Source: an uncultured Clostridia bacterium
GTDB taxonomy: Bacteria; Bacillota; Clostridia; TANB77; CAG-508
Length of the DNA stretch: 31,973 nt
Assembly (NCBI GenBank): GCA_934120315.1
Contig: CAKOTX010000011.1
Coordinates: 1 to 31,973 of the forward strand
Reading direction: 5' to 3'
Made by a program: the position numbers and the translations under genes. How positions within the stretch are numbered: position 1 is the stretch's first letter; each line of letters begins with the position of its first letter. The notes under the pieces are model-generated. The model saw nothing but the letters and a program-made list of their open reading frames with translations, did not search any database and was not told where the DNA came from. Of this stretch, positions 15,614 to 23,936 are shown in pieces.

Positions 15614-16496
15614 AATAGTACAAGATTTATTGCCAAGCTATATTGACAAATTAACAAATGAAGAAACTAATCAATACGTAGAAGAGCATTTAAAAGAATG
15701 TAAAGAATGTCAAGCAATTCTAAAAAATATGAAAAGCAATATTGAATATAAAGAACAAGATGACGATGGCAGAAAAGTAAAATATTTTAAAAAATATAAA
15801 AATAAACTAACAATTTTAAAAACGATAATATTAATAATAATTGCCTTGTGGGCAGTATTTGTGGCAAGAAATACTATCATAGTAAGTCAAATGGCCCAAA
15901 AAGCAAATGAGACAATAAATAGAGAGAATTATCATATTACATTTTATAAATATGGAATTGAAAGTTATGAAAAAGAAGAAGTATTTGTATTAGGAGATAA
16001 AAGAAAAGTAATTACAACACAATATATAGATGGCAAACTTTCAGAAACAATAATAATAGGAAAGAAAGCTGAAAAAGACAGTTATGGAACTCAATATTAT
16101 TTAGTAAATATATATAGCAATAGTGAAAAAGCAAAGAAAGCAATTACTAATCAAAAGCTGGGAATGGTAGAAGAATTTTCGCAACCAGGATGGTACGAAA
16201 ATGAAAGTAATCTTTTAAAAACAATATATTATTCTAAATTTGCAGTCATAAAAAATGAGAAATATAATGATAAAAATTGTTATTATATATTCAACTATAA
16301 GAGTCCATATAATTTCTATATAAATGGTATGGTTATAGACAAAGAAACAGGTCTAATGATAGGAAGTGCATTGGCAGGAACAAACAATGAGCCAGATAAT
16401 CAAGAAAGTAATTGTGTGTATGAATTTAACAATGTGACAGATAAAGATTTTATAGAGCCAGATATAACTCAGTATGAAGTTATTGAAAATATTTAA
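15597..16496 (+). CDS. Membrane anti-sigma factor with zinc-finger (zf-HC2) domain
   Basis: 299 aa from ATG 15597; GGAGG (15583-15587) is 9 bases away from this ATG but only 3 from the in-frame ATG at 15591. The N-terminus has the zf-HC2 pattern: CKIVQDLLPSYID, then HLKECKECQ (H-x3-C-x2-C), which binds sigma factors. One membrane helix lies at about 77-100 (TIILIIIALWAVFVARN). The outer domain of about 195 residues is beta-rich and has a LolA/MucB-like look, a weak guess. It should hold the sigma factor at 15122 inactive until an envelope signal arrives. Confidence 0.85.
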   Translation: MKKECKIVQDLLPSYIDKLTNEETNQYVEEHLKECKECQAILKNMKSNIEYKEQDDDGRKVKYFKKYKNKLTILKTIILIIIALWAVFVARNTIIVSQMAQKANETINRENYHITFYKYGIESYEKEEVFVLGDKRKVITTQYIDGKLSETIIIGKKAEKDSYGTQYYLVNIYSNSEKAKKAITNQKLGMVEEFSQPGWYENESNLLKTIYYSKFAVIKNEKYNDKNCYYIFNYKSPYNFYINGMVIDKETGLMIGSALAGTNNEPDNQESNCVYEFNNVTDKDFIEPDITQYEVIENI

Positions 16497-16505
16497 AACA
16501 TATAT

Positions 16506-16542
16506 AAAAGTCGATAATTAGTTGATAATTATCGGCTTTTAT
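16506..16542 (+). terminator. Intrinsic terminator after the anti-sigma gene
   Basis: AAAAGTCGATAATT (16506-16519) pairs with AATTATCGGCTTTT (16527-16540), with one T-G pair. Confidence 0.8.
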
Positions 16543-16569
16543 GGTATATAATAATTATGGAGGAATGAG

Positions 16570-17481
16570 ATGAAAGAAGAAAAAATAAATATAAAATCAG
16601 AATATGATGGATTAAAATTAGAGGGAATATTGATTAGCCCTGAAAGTGAAATAAAAGCAGTTATTCAATTAGTACATGGAATGAATGAACACAAAGAAAG
16701 ATATATAGATTTTATGAGATTTTTAGCTCAAAACGGATATGCATGTTTTATCCATGATCACAGAGGACATGGTGCAAGTTTAAAAAATGAAGAAGACATT
16801 GGTTATTTTTATGATGCGAAAGCAGAAGCGGTTGTAGAAGATGCTTATCAAATAACTAAATATTTAAGAAATAGATTTGGAACAAAGAAAATTATTCTTT
16901 TTGGACATAGTATGGGCTCAATGGTAGTAAGAAAATATATCGCAAAATATGATGATAAGATTGATGGCTTAATTGTATGTGGTTCACCAAGTCAAAATAG
17001 TGGGGCTAAATTAGGATTAGCTATGCTAAAGGTGATGAAAACTGTAAAGGGTGAAAGGTATAGAAGTCCAAAATTGAAAAAATTAATGTTTAATGGATAT
17101 GATAAAAATAGTAACATGCCTAATAGCTGGATTTGCCATAATGAAGAAATAGTAAAAAAATATAACCAAGATAAGCTATGTCAATATGATTACACTGTAA
17201 ATGGATATGAAAACATAGTGAGACTTATGATTGATATTTATAACTCTAAAATTTATGAAAGACATAATTTAGAACTTCCAATTCATTTTATAGCTGGAAG
17301 TGATGACCCAGTAATAAATTCAAAAAAAGATTGGGAAAAGGCTCAAACTTTTTTGAAGAATCTTGGATATACAAATATGACAAGCAAATTATATGAAAAT
17401 ATGAGGCATGAGATTTTGAATGAAGTAGATAATAAAACTGTTTATCAAGATGTTTTGAATTGGATAGATGGAGTAATATAG
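16570..17481 (+). CDS. Alpha/beta hydrolase, monoacylglycerol-lipase/lysophospholipase-like
   Basis: 303 aa, cytosolic. The oxyanion region HGMNEHKERY (36-45) and HDHRGHGAS (62-70) are typical of the Hydrolase_4/serine-aminopeptidase group. The nucleophile elbow is GHSMGS (112-117, Ser114). The acid probably lies in GSDDPV near residue 245 and the His in MRHEILNE near 283. TATGGAGG lies before the ATG. The uvrB start follows 8 bases after its stop, so the two genes probably share a transcript. The substrate is unknown; monoacylglycerol or lysophospholipid is a family-based guess. Confidence 0.88.
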   Translation: MKEEKINIKSEYDGLKLEGILISPESEIKAVIQLVHGMNEHKERYIDFMRFLAQNGYACFIHDHRGHGASLKNEEDIGYFYDAKAEAVVEDAYQITKYLRNRFGTKKIILFGHSMGSMVVRKYIAKYDDKIDGLIVCGSPSQNSGAKLGLAMLKVMKTVKGERYRSPKLKKLMFNGYDKNSNMPNSWICHNEEIVKKYNQDKLCQYDYTVNGYENIVRLMIDIYNSKIYERHNLELPIHFIAGSDDPVINSKKDWEKAQTFLKNLGYTNMTSKLYENMRHEILNEVDNKTVYQDVLNWIDGVI

Positions 17482-17489
17482 GAGGAAAC

Positions 17490-19452
17490 ATGTTTAAATT
17501 ACACTCAGAATACAAGCCAACAGGCGATCAACCACAAGCAATAGAATATTTATCAAAAGGAATAAAAGAAGGTAAGAAATTTCAGACACTTTTAGGAGTT
17601 ACGGGTTCTCGGAAAAACATTCACAATGGCAAATATAATAGAAAAAACGCAGAAACCAACATTGGTATTAGCACATAATAAGACACTAGCAGGGCAATTA
17701 TATTCAGAATTCAAAGAGTTTTTCCCAGAAAACAGAGTTGAATATTTTGTGTCATACTACGATTATTATCAACCAGAAAGCTATATAGCACAATCAGATA
17801 CGTATATAGAAAAAGATGCATCAATAAATGATGAAATTGATAAACTACGTCACTCAGCAACATTATCATTATTTGAAACAAGAGATGTAATAATTGTAGC
17901 ATCAGTATCATGTATATATGGATTAGGAGACCCAGAAGATTATCAAGAAATGATGTTATCATTAAGACCTGGAATGGAAAAATCACGAGAAGATATAATG
18001 AAAAAACTAGTAAACATGCAATATTCAAGAAATGAAATAGACTTTAAAAGAGGAACATTTAGAGCAAAGGGCGATATTTTAGAAATATATCCATCATCTC
18101 AAAGTGAATCAGCATTAAGAATTGAATTCTGGGGAGATGAGATAGAAAAAATATCTGAAATAAATCCGCTAACTGGAAAATCAATAGGAACAAGAATGCA
18201 TGTATTAATACCACCAGCATCACAATATGTAACAAATAAGGCAAAAATGGAAAGAGCTATTGTAACAATTGAAGAAGAACTAGATGAAAGAATTAAATAT
18301 TTCAAAGATCAAAATAAATTAATAGAAGCACAGCGTATTCAGGAAAGAACAAATTTTGATATAGAAATGATGAAAGAAACTGGATTTTGCCAAGGAATAG
18401 AAAATTATTCAAGACATATGAGTGGACGAGCTGCAGGAAGTCCACCATACACATTATTTGACTATTTTCCTAAAGATTTCTTACTATTAATTGATGAATC
18501 ACATGCAACAATTCCACAAGTAAGAGCGATGTACAATGGTGATAGAGCTCGTAAAGATTCACTAGTAAAATACGGTTTTAGACTTCCATCAGCATATGAT
18601 AATAGACCATTAACATTTCAAGAATTTGAGGAGAGAATTAATCAGGTGGTATTTGTCAGTGCTACACCAGCAGATTACGAAAAAGAACATTCAGGAGAAA
18701 ATGTTGTAGAACAAATCATAAGGCCAACAGGATTGCTAGATCCTAAAATCGAAGTAAAACCTGTAACCAATCAAATAGATGATTTATTAGAACAAATAAG
18801 AATAAGAGTTGCAAAAAAAGAAAGAGTTTTAGTAACAACATTAACTAAAAAGATGGCAGAAGATTTAACAGAATATTTAAAAAGTTTGGATATTAAAGTA
18901 AACTACATGCACTCAGATATAAAAGCACTAGAAAGAATGGAGATAATACGTAATTTGCGTTTAGGCGAATTTGATGTACTAGTAGGAATTAACTTATTAA
19001 GAGAAGGTCTAGATATTCCAGAAGTTTCATTAGTTGCAATATTGGATGCTGACAAAGAAGGATTCTTGCGTTCAGAACGTTCATTAATTCAAACAATAGG
19101 ACGTGCTGCAAGAAATACGGAAGGAACAGTAATTATGTATGCAGATGAATTAACAGATTCAATGGAAAAAGCAATAAAAGAGACAAACAGAAGACGTGCA
19201 ATACAAGAGGCATATAATGAAGAACACCATATTGTTCCAAAAACAATAAAGAAATCAATAAGAGATTCAATAAAAGCTATACAGACTGAAAATATTGGTG
19301 TTGAATATAAATTAGAAAAAGAAGAGGATATTAAAGATACAATTGCCAAGTTAACAGATGAGATGCTAGAAGCGGCAAGTAAGATGGAATTTGAACAAGC
19401 AGCAGAATTAAGAGATAAAATAAAAGAATTAGAAAAAATTATAGAAAATTAA
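17490..19452 (+). CDS. uvrB: Excinuclease ABC subunit B (UvrB), broken by a one-base insertion in Walker A
   Basis: UvrB is the helicase-like damage-verification subunit of nucleotide excision repair. The frame from ATG 17490 reads MFKLHSEYKPTGDQPQAIEY and reaches LLGVTGS, then shifts. Removing one C at 17610 restores GSGKTFTMANIIEKTQKPTL and an uninterrupted protein of about 653 aa. Downstream motifs are all sound: VSYYDYYQPESYIAQSDTYI (beta-hairpin), LLIDESHATIPQ (DEAD-type box), LLREGLDIPEVSLVAILDAD, IGRAARN, and the C-terminal UVR domain (KMEFEQAAELRDKIKELEK). With one base out over 650 codons, a sequencing or assembly error or a very recent mutation is most likely. No uvrA or uvrC lies nearby. 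Confidence 0.92.
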
Positions 19453-19479
19453 TTTTTAGACAAAATGTCGAAAAAAGGG

Positions 19480-19508
19480 TTGACAATTATGTAAATATAT
19501 GGTAAACT
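19480..19508 (+). promoter_or_regulatory. Sigma-A promoter of the ncRNA
   Basis: Perfect TTGACA (19480-19485), 17-base spacer, TAAACT (19503-19508). The start of transcription would be near 19515. Confidence 0.75.
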
Positions 19509-19514
19509 AGAAAT

Positions 19515-19725
19515 GTACTTAAAAGTGCAAGACACTTTATTATAATTTTTAGGGAAGCCTGTCATGAAATTTTCATGATTGCAACTGAGTCTTACCTCCT
19601 CAAGTTTAAGGATATTCCCTTTCAACAGGCACGGAAGACTAATCTTCTAGTTGTCTATAACTAAATTAAGGAGAGATTCCCCTATCAGGTTGATCGCTGG
19701 TAGGGGACTCTTCTTTTTTTATTTT
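19515..19725 (+). ncRNA. Structured non-coding RNA of unknown class, about 200 nt
   Basis: The gene-free stretch 19453-19830 holds a transcript with its own promoter and a strong terminator (CCCCTATCAG 19679-19688 with CTGGTAGGGG 19697-19706, then a run of Ts). Between these are hairpins: AAAGTG/CACTTT (19522-19538), TCATGAAA/TTTCATGA (19562-19578) and GAAGA-CTAA-TCTTC (19634-19647). AGGGAA (19551-19556) can pair with TTCCCT (19615-19620), and the adjoining GCCTGT (19557-19562) with ACAGGC (19625-19630). These two pairings cross, so they form a pseudoknot or alternative states. GC is clearly higher than in neighbours. The size would fit a 6S or raiA-type RNA, but I cannot confirm either. It could also be a recN leader, although recN has its own promoter. 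Confidence 0.65.
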
Positions 19726-19741
19726 TAAATTTAAAGAAAAA

Positions 19742-19805
19742 ATGTTCGCAAAACTATTGACAAATTTCAAAAAGATTAATATAATAGCAAGCGAACATAT
19801 ATTTG
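19742..19805 (+). promoter_or_regulatory. recN promoter with two SOS/LexA-like sites
   Basis: TTGACA (19757-19762), a 17-base spacer and TATAAT (19780-19785). CGAACATATATTTG (19792-19805) covers the start of transcription and fits the Gram-positive LexA (DinR) box CGAACRNRYGTTYC at most positions. A second, half-like site ATGTTCGC (19742-19749) lies upstream of the -35 box and is an exact inverted copy of GCGAACAT (19791-19798). recN belongs to the SOS regulon in E. coli. Confidence 0.65.
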
Positions 19806-19830
19806 ATTTGAATTAAGAGGAGGCATATAT

Positions 19831-21459
19831 ATGATAACAAATTTACATATAAAAAATATAGGAATAATAGATGATTTAGATATTAACTTAAATAAAGGAA
19901 TGAATGTATTAACAGGAGAAACAGGTGCAGGAAAATCATTAATAATAGATTCTTTAGGAGTAATATGTGGTGGAAGATTTTCAAAAGAAATGATAAGAAA
20001 AGGTGAAAATCATTCATATGTAGAACTATGTATATATGCGCCAAATGATATAAATTCAGTAGACAATAATATAATTGTAACAAGAGAAATATATAGTAAT
20101 GGAAGAAATTTATGCAAGATAAATGGAAGATTAGTTACTGTAACTGAATTAAAAAATTTTATGAGCAATTATATAGAAATTCATGGACAAAATGACAATC
20201 AACAAATATTAGATAGTAGAACACATATAAAATATTTGGACAATTTTTCAGGAGATAAATTAATTGGATTAAAATTAGAATACAAAGAAAAATATCTTAG
20301 ATATAATGAGATTAAGAGAGAATTGCGCAATAATTATGGAGATGAAAAAGAAAAACAAAGAAAGTTAGACTTGCTAAAATATCAATTAAATGAAATTCAA
20401 GAGGCAAAGTTAAAAAATGGAGAAGAAGAGAAATTAGAAGAAAGAAGAAAAATAATAGTAAATTCAGAAAAAATTGCTAAAAATTTATCAGAAGCAGACA
20501 ATGCAATTGGCGAAAATACGGTAGATGTAATAGGAAGTGCAATAAGAGCATTAGAAAAAATTGAAGAAATTGATGCCAAATATAGTGACACAATATCTAG
20601 TTTAAGAGATGTATATTATCAAATTCAAGAAATATCAAGAGATATAAGTGGATATATGGAAGATGTAGAATTTGATGAACAAGAAAGAGAAAAAATAGAA
20701 ACAAGATTAGATATAATAGATAATTTAAAAAGAAAATACGGAAACAATACAGACGAAATTTTAAAATATGCGGATGAAATAGATGAAGAGATTAAAAAAA
20801 TAGAAAATGCAGATGAATATAATCAAAAATTGAGATTAGAACAAGAAAAATTAGAGCATGAAATGAATTTAATAGCAGGAAAAATAAGTGAAATTAGAAA
20901 AGAAAATGCACAAAAATTAAATGAAAAAATTAATCAAGAATTAGTAGACTTAGAAATGCAAAATGCAAAAATAAATATAAAAGTAGAATATAAAGTAAAT
21001 GAATTTTTTGAAAATGGAAAAGATCAAGTAGAAATATTTATAAAAACAAATGTTGGAGAAAATGAAAACAAATTAACACAAATTGCATCTGGTGGAGAAA
21101 TGTCAAGAATTATGCTAGCAATAAAGAAAGTACTTGCAGAAGTAGATAGAATGCCAATAATGATATTTGACGAGATAGATACTGGAATTAGTGGAAAAGC
21201 AGCAAAGTCAGTAGCAAATAAGTTAAAAACAATCTCAAAAAATCATCAAGTTTTATGTATTTCTCATTTAGCACCAATAGCTGCAATTGCAGATTATAAT
21301 TATTTTATAAGCAAAAAAGTTCAGAATGAAAGAACAAGTACAGAAATAAAATTATTAGACGAACAAGAAGTATTATATGAAATTGCAAGAATTTCATCAG
21401 GAGAAGTAAATGAAGTAACATTAAAATATGCAAGTGAATTGAGAAATAAAATTGCTTAA
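19831..21459 (+). CDS. recN: DNA repair protein RecN
   Basis: 542 aa SMC-like ATPase of double-strand-break repair. Walker A is GETGAGKS (29-36) after the typical start MITNLHIKNIGIIDDLDINL. EIHGQNDNQQILDSRTHIKY follows near residue 110. The centre (about 145-375) is a long coiled coil. The C-terminal half of the ATPase holds the signature QIASGGEMSRIMLAIKKVL and Walker B MPIMIFDEIDTGISG. Length is slightly below the usual 550-570. GAGGAGG precedes the ATG. A promoter with SOS-like boxes stands directly upstream, so damage induction is likely. Confidence 0.95.
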   Translation: MITNLHIKNIGIIDDLDINLNKGMNVLTGETGAGKSLIIDSLGVICGGRFSKEMIRKGENHSYVELCIYAPNDINSVDNNIIVTREIYSNGRNLCKINGRLVTVTELKNFMSNYIEIHGQNDNQQILDSRTHIKYLDNFSGDKLIGLKLEYKEKYLRYNEIKRELRNNYGDEKEKQRKLDLLKYQLNEIQEAKLKNGEEEKLEERRKIIVNSEKIAKNLSEADNAIGENTVDVIGSAIRALEKIEEIDAKYSDTISSLRDVYYQIQEISRDISGYMEDVEFDEQEREKIETRLDIIDNLKRKYGNNTDEILKYADEIDEEIKKIENADEYNQKLRLEQEKLEHEMNLIAGKISEIRKENAQKLNEKINQELVDLEMQNAKINIKVEYKVNEFFENGKDQVEIFIKTNVGENENKLTQIASGGEMSRIMLAIKKVLAEVDRMPIMIFDEIDTGISGKAAKSVANKLKTISKNHQVLCISHLAPIAAIADYNYFISKKVQNERTSTEIKLLDEQEVLYEIARISSGEVNEVTLKYASELRNKIA

Positions 21460-21740
21460 TAAGGATATCGTTCAAATAGATATTTGATAATAATATCTAC
21501 ATTAGAAGGAGAAATTTTGATAAATATATTTTTATCAAGAGAAATCCACATATTAAGTTTATGAAAATTAGAATTGTCTGTATAAGCGGCAGCAAGTTCA
21601 GCAATTTCTAAAGGATTAGAAAAAGTTTTCTTCCAAAAAGTGGTTTCTTGAGAATTGGGCATAGAAGAATTATAAAACTTTTGTAAAAAGCTATTAATTA
21701 AAGTATTTTCTTCACTTAAAATAAAAACTTTTGAACCCAT
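21456..21740 (-). CDS. Conserved-looking small hypothetical protein
   Basis: 94 aa from the ATG at 21740-21738, which has AAGGAG a few bases upstream on the minus strand; codons further upstream in this frame have no such site. The sequence MGSKVFILSEENTLINSFLQ ... MWISLDKNIFIKISPSNVDI ... YLFERYPY looks like a small folded alpha/beta protein without Cys, signal or membrane segment. I do not recognise a named family. It converges on recN, the two reading frames overlapping by 4 bases. Confidence 0.65.
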   Translation of the reverse strand: MGSKVFILSEENTLINSFLQKFYNSSMPNSQETTFWKKTFSNPLEIAELAAAYTDNSNFHKLNMWISLDKNIFIKISPSNVDIIIKYLFERYPY

Positions 21741-21883
21741 ATAGAACTCCTTTTTTATAAATATAGTATGCGAAAAAAATCGAAATTTATACTTTGGTAT
21801 AAAAATAAGAATTAAGGGGAAGATATAAATGAGTGACATCTTGTTTTTTATATACAAAATGTTATTAGGATAGGAGGCATAAA

Positions 21884-22048
21884 ATGGAAGAAAACCAAAA
21901 AATAAATTGTAGTGTAGAAAGTTGTGCATATCAAGATGTTAATACAAAAAGATGTACACTACAAGCAATACAAGTAATGCCAACACAAGATTGTAAAACA
22001 AGACAACCAGATGAATCAATGTGTGGAAGTTATGAGTGCGCAGAATAA
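21884..22048 (+). CDS. DUF1540 small cysteine-rich protein
   Basis: 54 aa with six Cys: INCSVESCAYQDVNTKRCTL, then IQVMPTQDCKTRQPDESMCG and YECAE. The C-x4-C-x(n)-C-x-AxxI-x-V-x-C arrangement is that of DUF1540, short putative metal-binding proteins frequent in spore-forming Firmicutes. TAGGAGG lies 8 bases before the ATG. It is an isolated gene converging on smpB. The function is not established. Confidence 0.85.
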   Translation: MEENQKINCSVESCAYQDVNTKRCTLQAIQVMPTQDCKTRQPDESMCGSYECAE

Positions 22049-22056
22049 TGCGCCTC
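22034..22056. terminator. GC-rich hairpin between DUF1540 and smpB
   Basis: GAG plus GCGCA (22034-22042, one T bulged) pairs with TGCGC plus CTC (22049-22056). The DUF1540 stop codon sits in the loop. T-rich sequence follows on the plus side, so it may end one or both convergent transcripts. Confidence 0.5.
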
Positions 22057-22061
22057 TAACT

Positions 22062-22523
22062 TTATAATTGTTTTTCGTTAGCGCGCATTGCTTTTTGCAT
22101 TCTACGTTCTGCATCTTTTTTGGCAATATCTTGACGTTTGTCATACAATTTTTTTCCTTTACCAAGTCCAAGTTCAAGTTTTACATAACTGTTTTTGAAA
22201 TATAAACTAATAGGAACTAAACTATATCCATCTTGTTTTACTTTAACAAAAAGTTTATTAAGTTCTCTTTTGGTTAAAAGTAATTTTCTATCACGAAGAG
22301 GATCTTTATTAAAAATGTTTCCATGTTCATATGGGCTAATATGCATTGAAAATATGTAACATTCTCCGTCTTTAAATCCTGCATAGCTGTCTTTTAAATT
22401 AACTTTTCCAGCTCTGATTGATTTTATTTCTGTGCCAGTAAGTACAATTCCTGCTTCAAATTTGTCTTCTATATTAAAATTATGATATGCAACTGGATTT
22501 TTTGCAATCAATTTTGTTTCCAT
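22062..22523 (-). CDS. smpB: SsrA-binding protein SmpB
   Basis: 153 aa from the ATG at 22523-22521, with GGAGA 5 bases upstream; the in-frame TTG at 22535 has no site. The family sequence is clear: KNPVAYHNFNIEDKFEAGIV, then LTGTEIKSIRAGKVNLKDSY, HISPYEHGN, HDPxRxRKLLL-type NKDPLRDRKLLLTKREL and the basic end GKGKKLYDKRQDIAKKDAER. SmpB brings tmRNA to stalled ribosomes. No ssrA (tmRNA) gene is visible in the window. Confidence 0.96.
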   Translation of the reverse strand: METKLIAKNPVAYHNFNIEDKFEAGIVLTGTEIKSIRAGKVNLKDSYAGFKDGECYIFSMHISPYEHGNIFNKDPLRDRKLLLTKRELNKLFVKVKQDGYSLVPISLYFKNSYVKLELGLGKGKKLYDKRQDIAKKDAERRMQKAMRANEKQL

Positions 22524-22600
22524 AGTATTCTCCAATCTTAAATAAATCTTAGAACATTATAACATAAAAGAACATTTAAAACAATATATGAATAAACAAT

Positions 22601-22864
22601 TTGCTATAAGTTCGAAACATGGCTCACCCCTGGGGTAGTATAAGCCTCCCTGGGAAACACTAGACTACTCATTTCATTCAAAAAGAAATTCTAATATAAG
22701 AAAACGAGCCTCTTTCACTCAGTCCAATCTATTACAGATTGACCGTGAACATCCCTCATTTTCTTATATAATAATTTCTATTTTTGAATTCCAATCGAAC
22801 GTTTAGTGTTTCCCAGGGAGGCTTATACTACCCCAGGGAGAGCCATGCTTTGAACTTATAGCAA
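22601..22864. repeat. 264-bp near-complete palindrome (long inverted repeat)
   Basis: The gap 22536-22870 is nearly filled by one giant imperfect hairpin. The outer arms (22601-22661 and about 22803-22864) match over some 58 of 60 bases, beginning TTGCTATAAG and ending in its complement, and are GC-rich. Inner arms continue the fold: ATTCAAAAA...ATATAAGAAAA near 22676-22705 pairs with TTTTCTTATAT...TTTTTGAAT near 22759-22790. The tip has TTCAC/GTGAA and CAATCT-ATTAC-AGATTG. It starts 6 bases after the stop of the minus-strand gene at 22871 and lies upstream of smpB. It may be a MITE-like foldback element or a rod-shaped RNA. No clear target-site duplication was seen. Confidence 0.75.
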
Positions 22865-22870
22865 GTTTAA

Positions 22871-23338
22871 TTATTCATGGTCATCATAATTTCTAGTGTT
22901 AGAAAGTTGATTTGAATAATACCAAACTAAAGCAATTATAGCTACAACTGCAACAGCTAAGATTACCCAAGTCCACATAGTAGAAGACATACCTAAGAAA
23001 TTACCTGAGTTAGCACCTGCATTTGTAGTAGTAGCAGTTCTATTAGCAGTATAATTCATACCATTACTTGCACCAGACAAAGCAGTACCAGTAGAATTTC
23101 CTACATTATTTAAAGTATTACCAGTTGTATTTGCTGAATCTCTCATAGTGTTACCAATGCCATCAACAGCACCTTCAACAGTATTTTCAGCACTACCTAC
23201 AACATTACGAACTCCATTTGCGGCATCATTAACAGCATTCATAGCACCATTTCCATCAGTAGCAAAACTGTAAGTAACAGCAAATGTAAGAAGAGAAATC
23301 ATAAATAAAACGACCGTAAAAAGTAATTTTTTATTCAT
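22871..23338 (-). CDS. Secreted low-complexity protein with C-terminal membrane anchor
   Basis: 155 aa from the ATG at 23338-23336, preceded by AAGGAGGA on the minus strand. Residues 1-26 form a signal peptide (KKLLFTVVLFMISLLTFAV, cut near SFA). Residues 28-115 are an Ala/Asn/Gly/Thr-rich repetitive stretch in which NxV/NxT/GA units recur about every 10-12 residues (VNDAANGVRNVVGSAENTVE), likely an extended or amphipathic rod. A membrane helix (about 118-138, WVILAVAVVAIIALVWYY) and a short charged tail follow. No known family recognised. Probably an envelope protein. It stands alone; the long palindrome begins right after its stop. Confidence 0.7.
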   Translation of the reverse strand: MNKKLLFTVVLFMISLLTFAVTYSFATDGNGAMNAVNDAANGVRNVVGSAENTVEGAVDGIGNTMRDSANTTGNTLNNVGNSTGTALSGASNGMNYTANRTATTTNAGANSGNFLGMSSTMWTWVILAVAVVAIIALVWYYSNQLSNTRNYDDHE

Positions 23339-23428
23339 TATAAAAATCCTCCTTAAAAGATTAAGTTTTAACAAAATAAAACTTATTTATAGTATAAATT
23401 GTTTAAGGCAAAATATACTTGAAAAATC

Positions 23429-23457
23429 TTGCAAAAAAACGAAAAATCATATAAAAT
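23429..23457 (+). promoter_or_regulatory. Sigma-A promoter of the recX-scpA operon
   Basis: TTGCAA (23429-23434), 17-base spacer, TAAAAT (23452-23457), about 20 bases before the recX start. Confidence 0.55.
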
Positions 23458-23477
23458 AAAACAGAAAAGAGGAAAAG

Positions 23478-23936
23478 ATGAAAATTATTGAAAATTTTGA
23501 AAGTACAAATAAATTTAATATAGAAAAGCTAAAAGAATTTGATGCTCAAAAAACAAAAGTCTTCAAATATATAACATATAAAAAAAGAACAGAACAAGAA
23601 GTAAGAAATAAATTTAGAGGACAAATAGAAGAACAAATGCTAGATGAAATTATCGAATATTTAAAAGAAGCAAAATATTTAGATGATGAAGACTTCATTG
23701 AAAAGCAAGTACGAGAATATACAAATTTAAAAACAATGTCAATCAAAGAATTGAAATATAAATTATATGCCAAAGGATTAGACAGAAAACTTGTAGAACA
23801 ATATATAGAAAAACATTATGAAGAATTAAAAGAATATGAAGAAAAATGCATTGAAAAAATTAGAAATAAGAGAGCAGGAGATACAGAAGAAGAAATAAAT
23901 CAATATCTATACAGGAAAGGATACAAATGTGACTAA
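23478..23936 (+). CDS. recX: RecX-family regulatory protein
   Basis: 152 aa, all helical, highly charged. KVFKYITYKKRTEQEVRNKF (32-51), LDEIIEYLKEAKYLDDEDFI (55-75) and SIKELKYKLYAKGLDRKLVE (88-107) are the three-helix repeats of RecX, which binds and restrains RecA filaments. Length is normal for the family. AGAGG precedes the ATG. The 3' end overlaps scpA by 8 bases, so this gene leads an operon. recA itself is not in the window. Confidence 0.85.
   Translation: MKIIENFESTNKFNIEKLKEFDAQKTKVFKYITYKKRTEQEVRNKFRGQIEEQMLDEIIEYLKEAKYLDDEDFIEKQVREYTNLKTMSIKELKYKLYAKGLDRKLVEQYIEKHYEELKEYEEKCIEKIRNKRAGDTEEEINQYLYRKGYKCD

Noticed and set aside
17460..17678. Separate 72-codon gene before uvrB
   Set aside because: It is the true N-terminus of UvrB, cut off by the one-base insertion at 17610.
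19515..19725. tmRNA, RNase P RNA or SRP RNA
   Set aside because: No tRNA-like ends with tag peptide, no RNase P core motif and no GGAAGGAAGC-type SRP loop could be found.
22601..22864. CRISPR array or simple terminator
   Set aside because: There is one inverted pair and no direct repeats with spacers; the arms are far too long for a terminator and have no T-tract.
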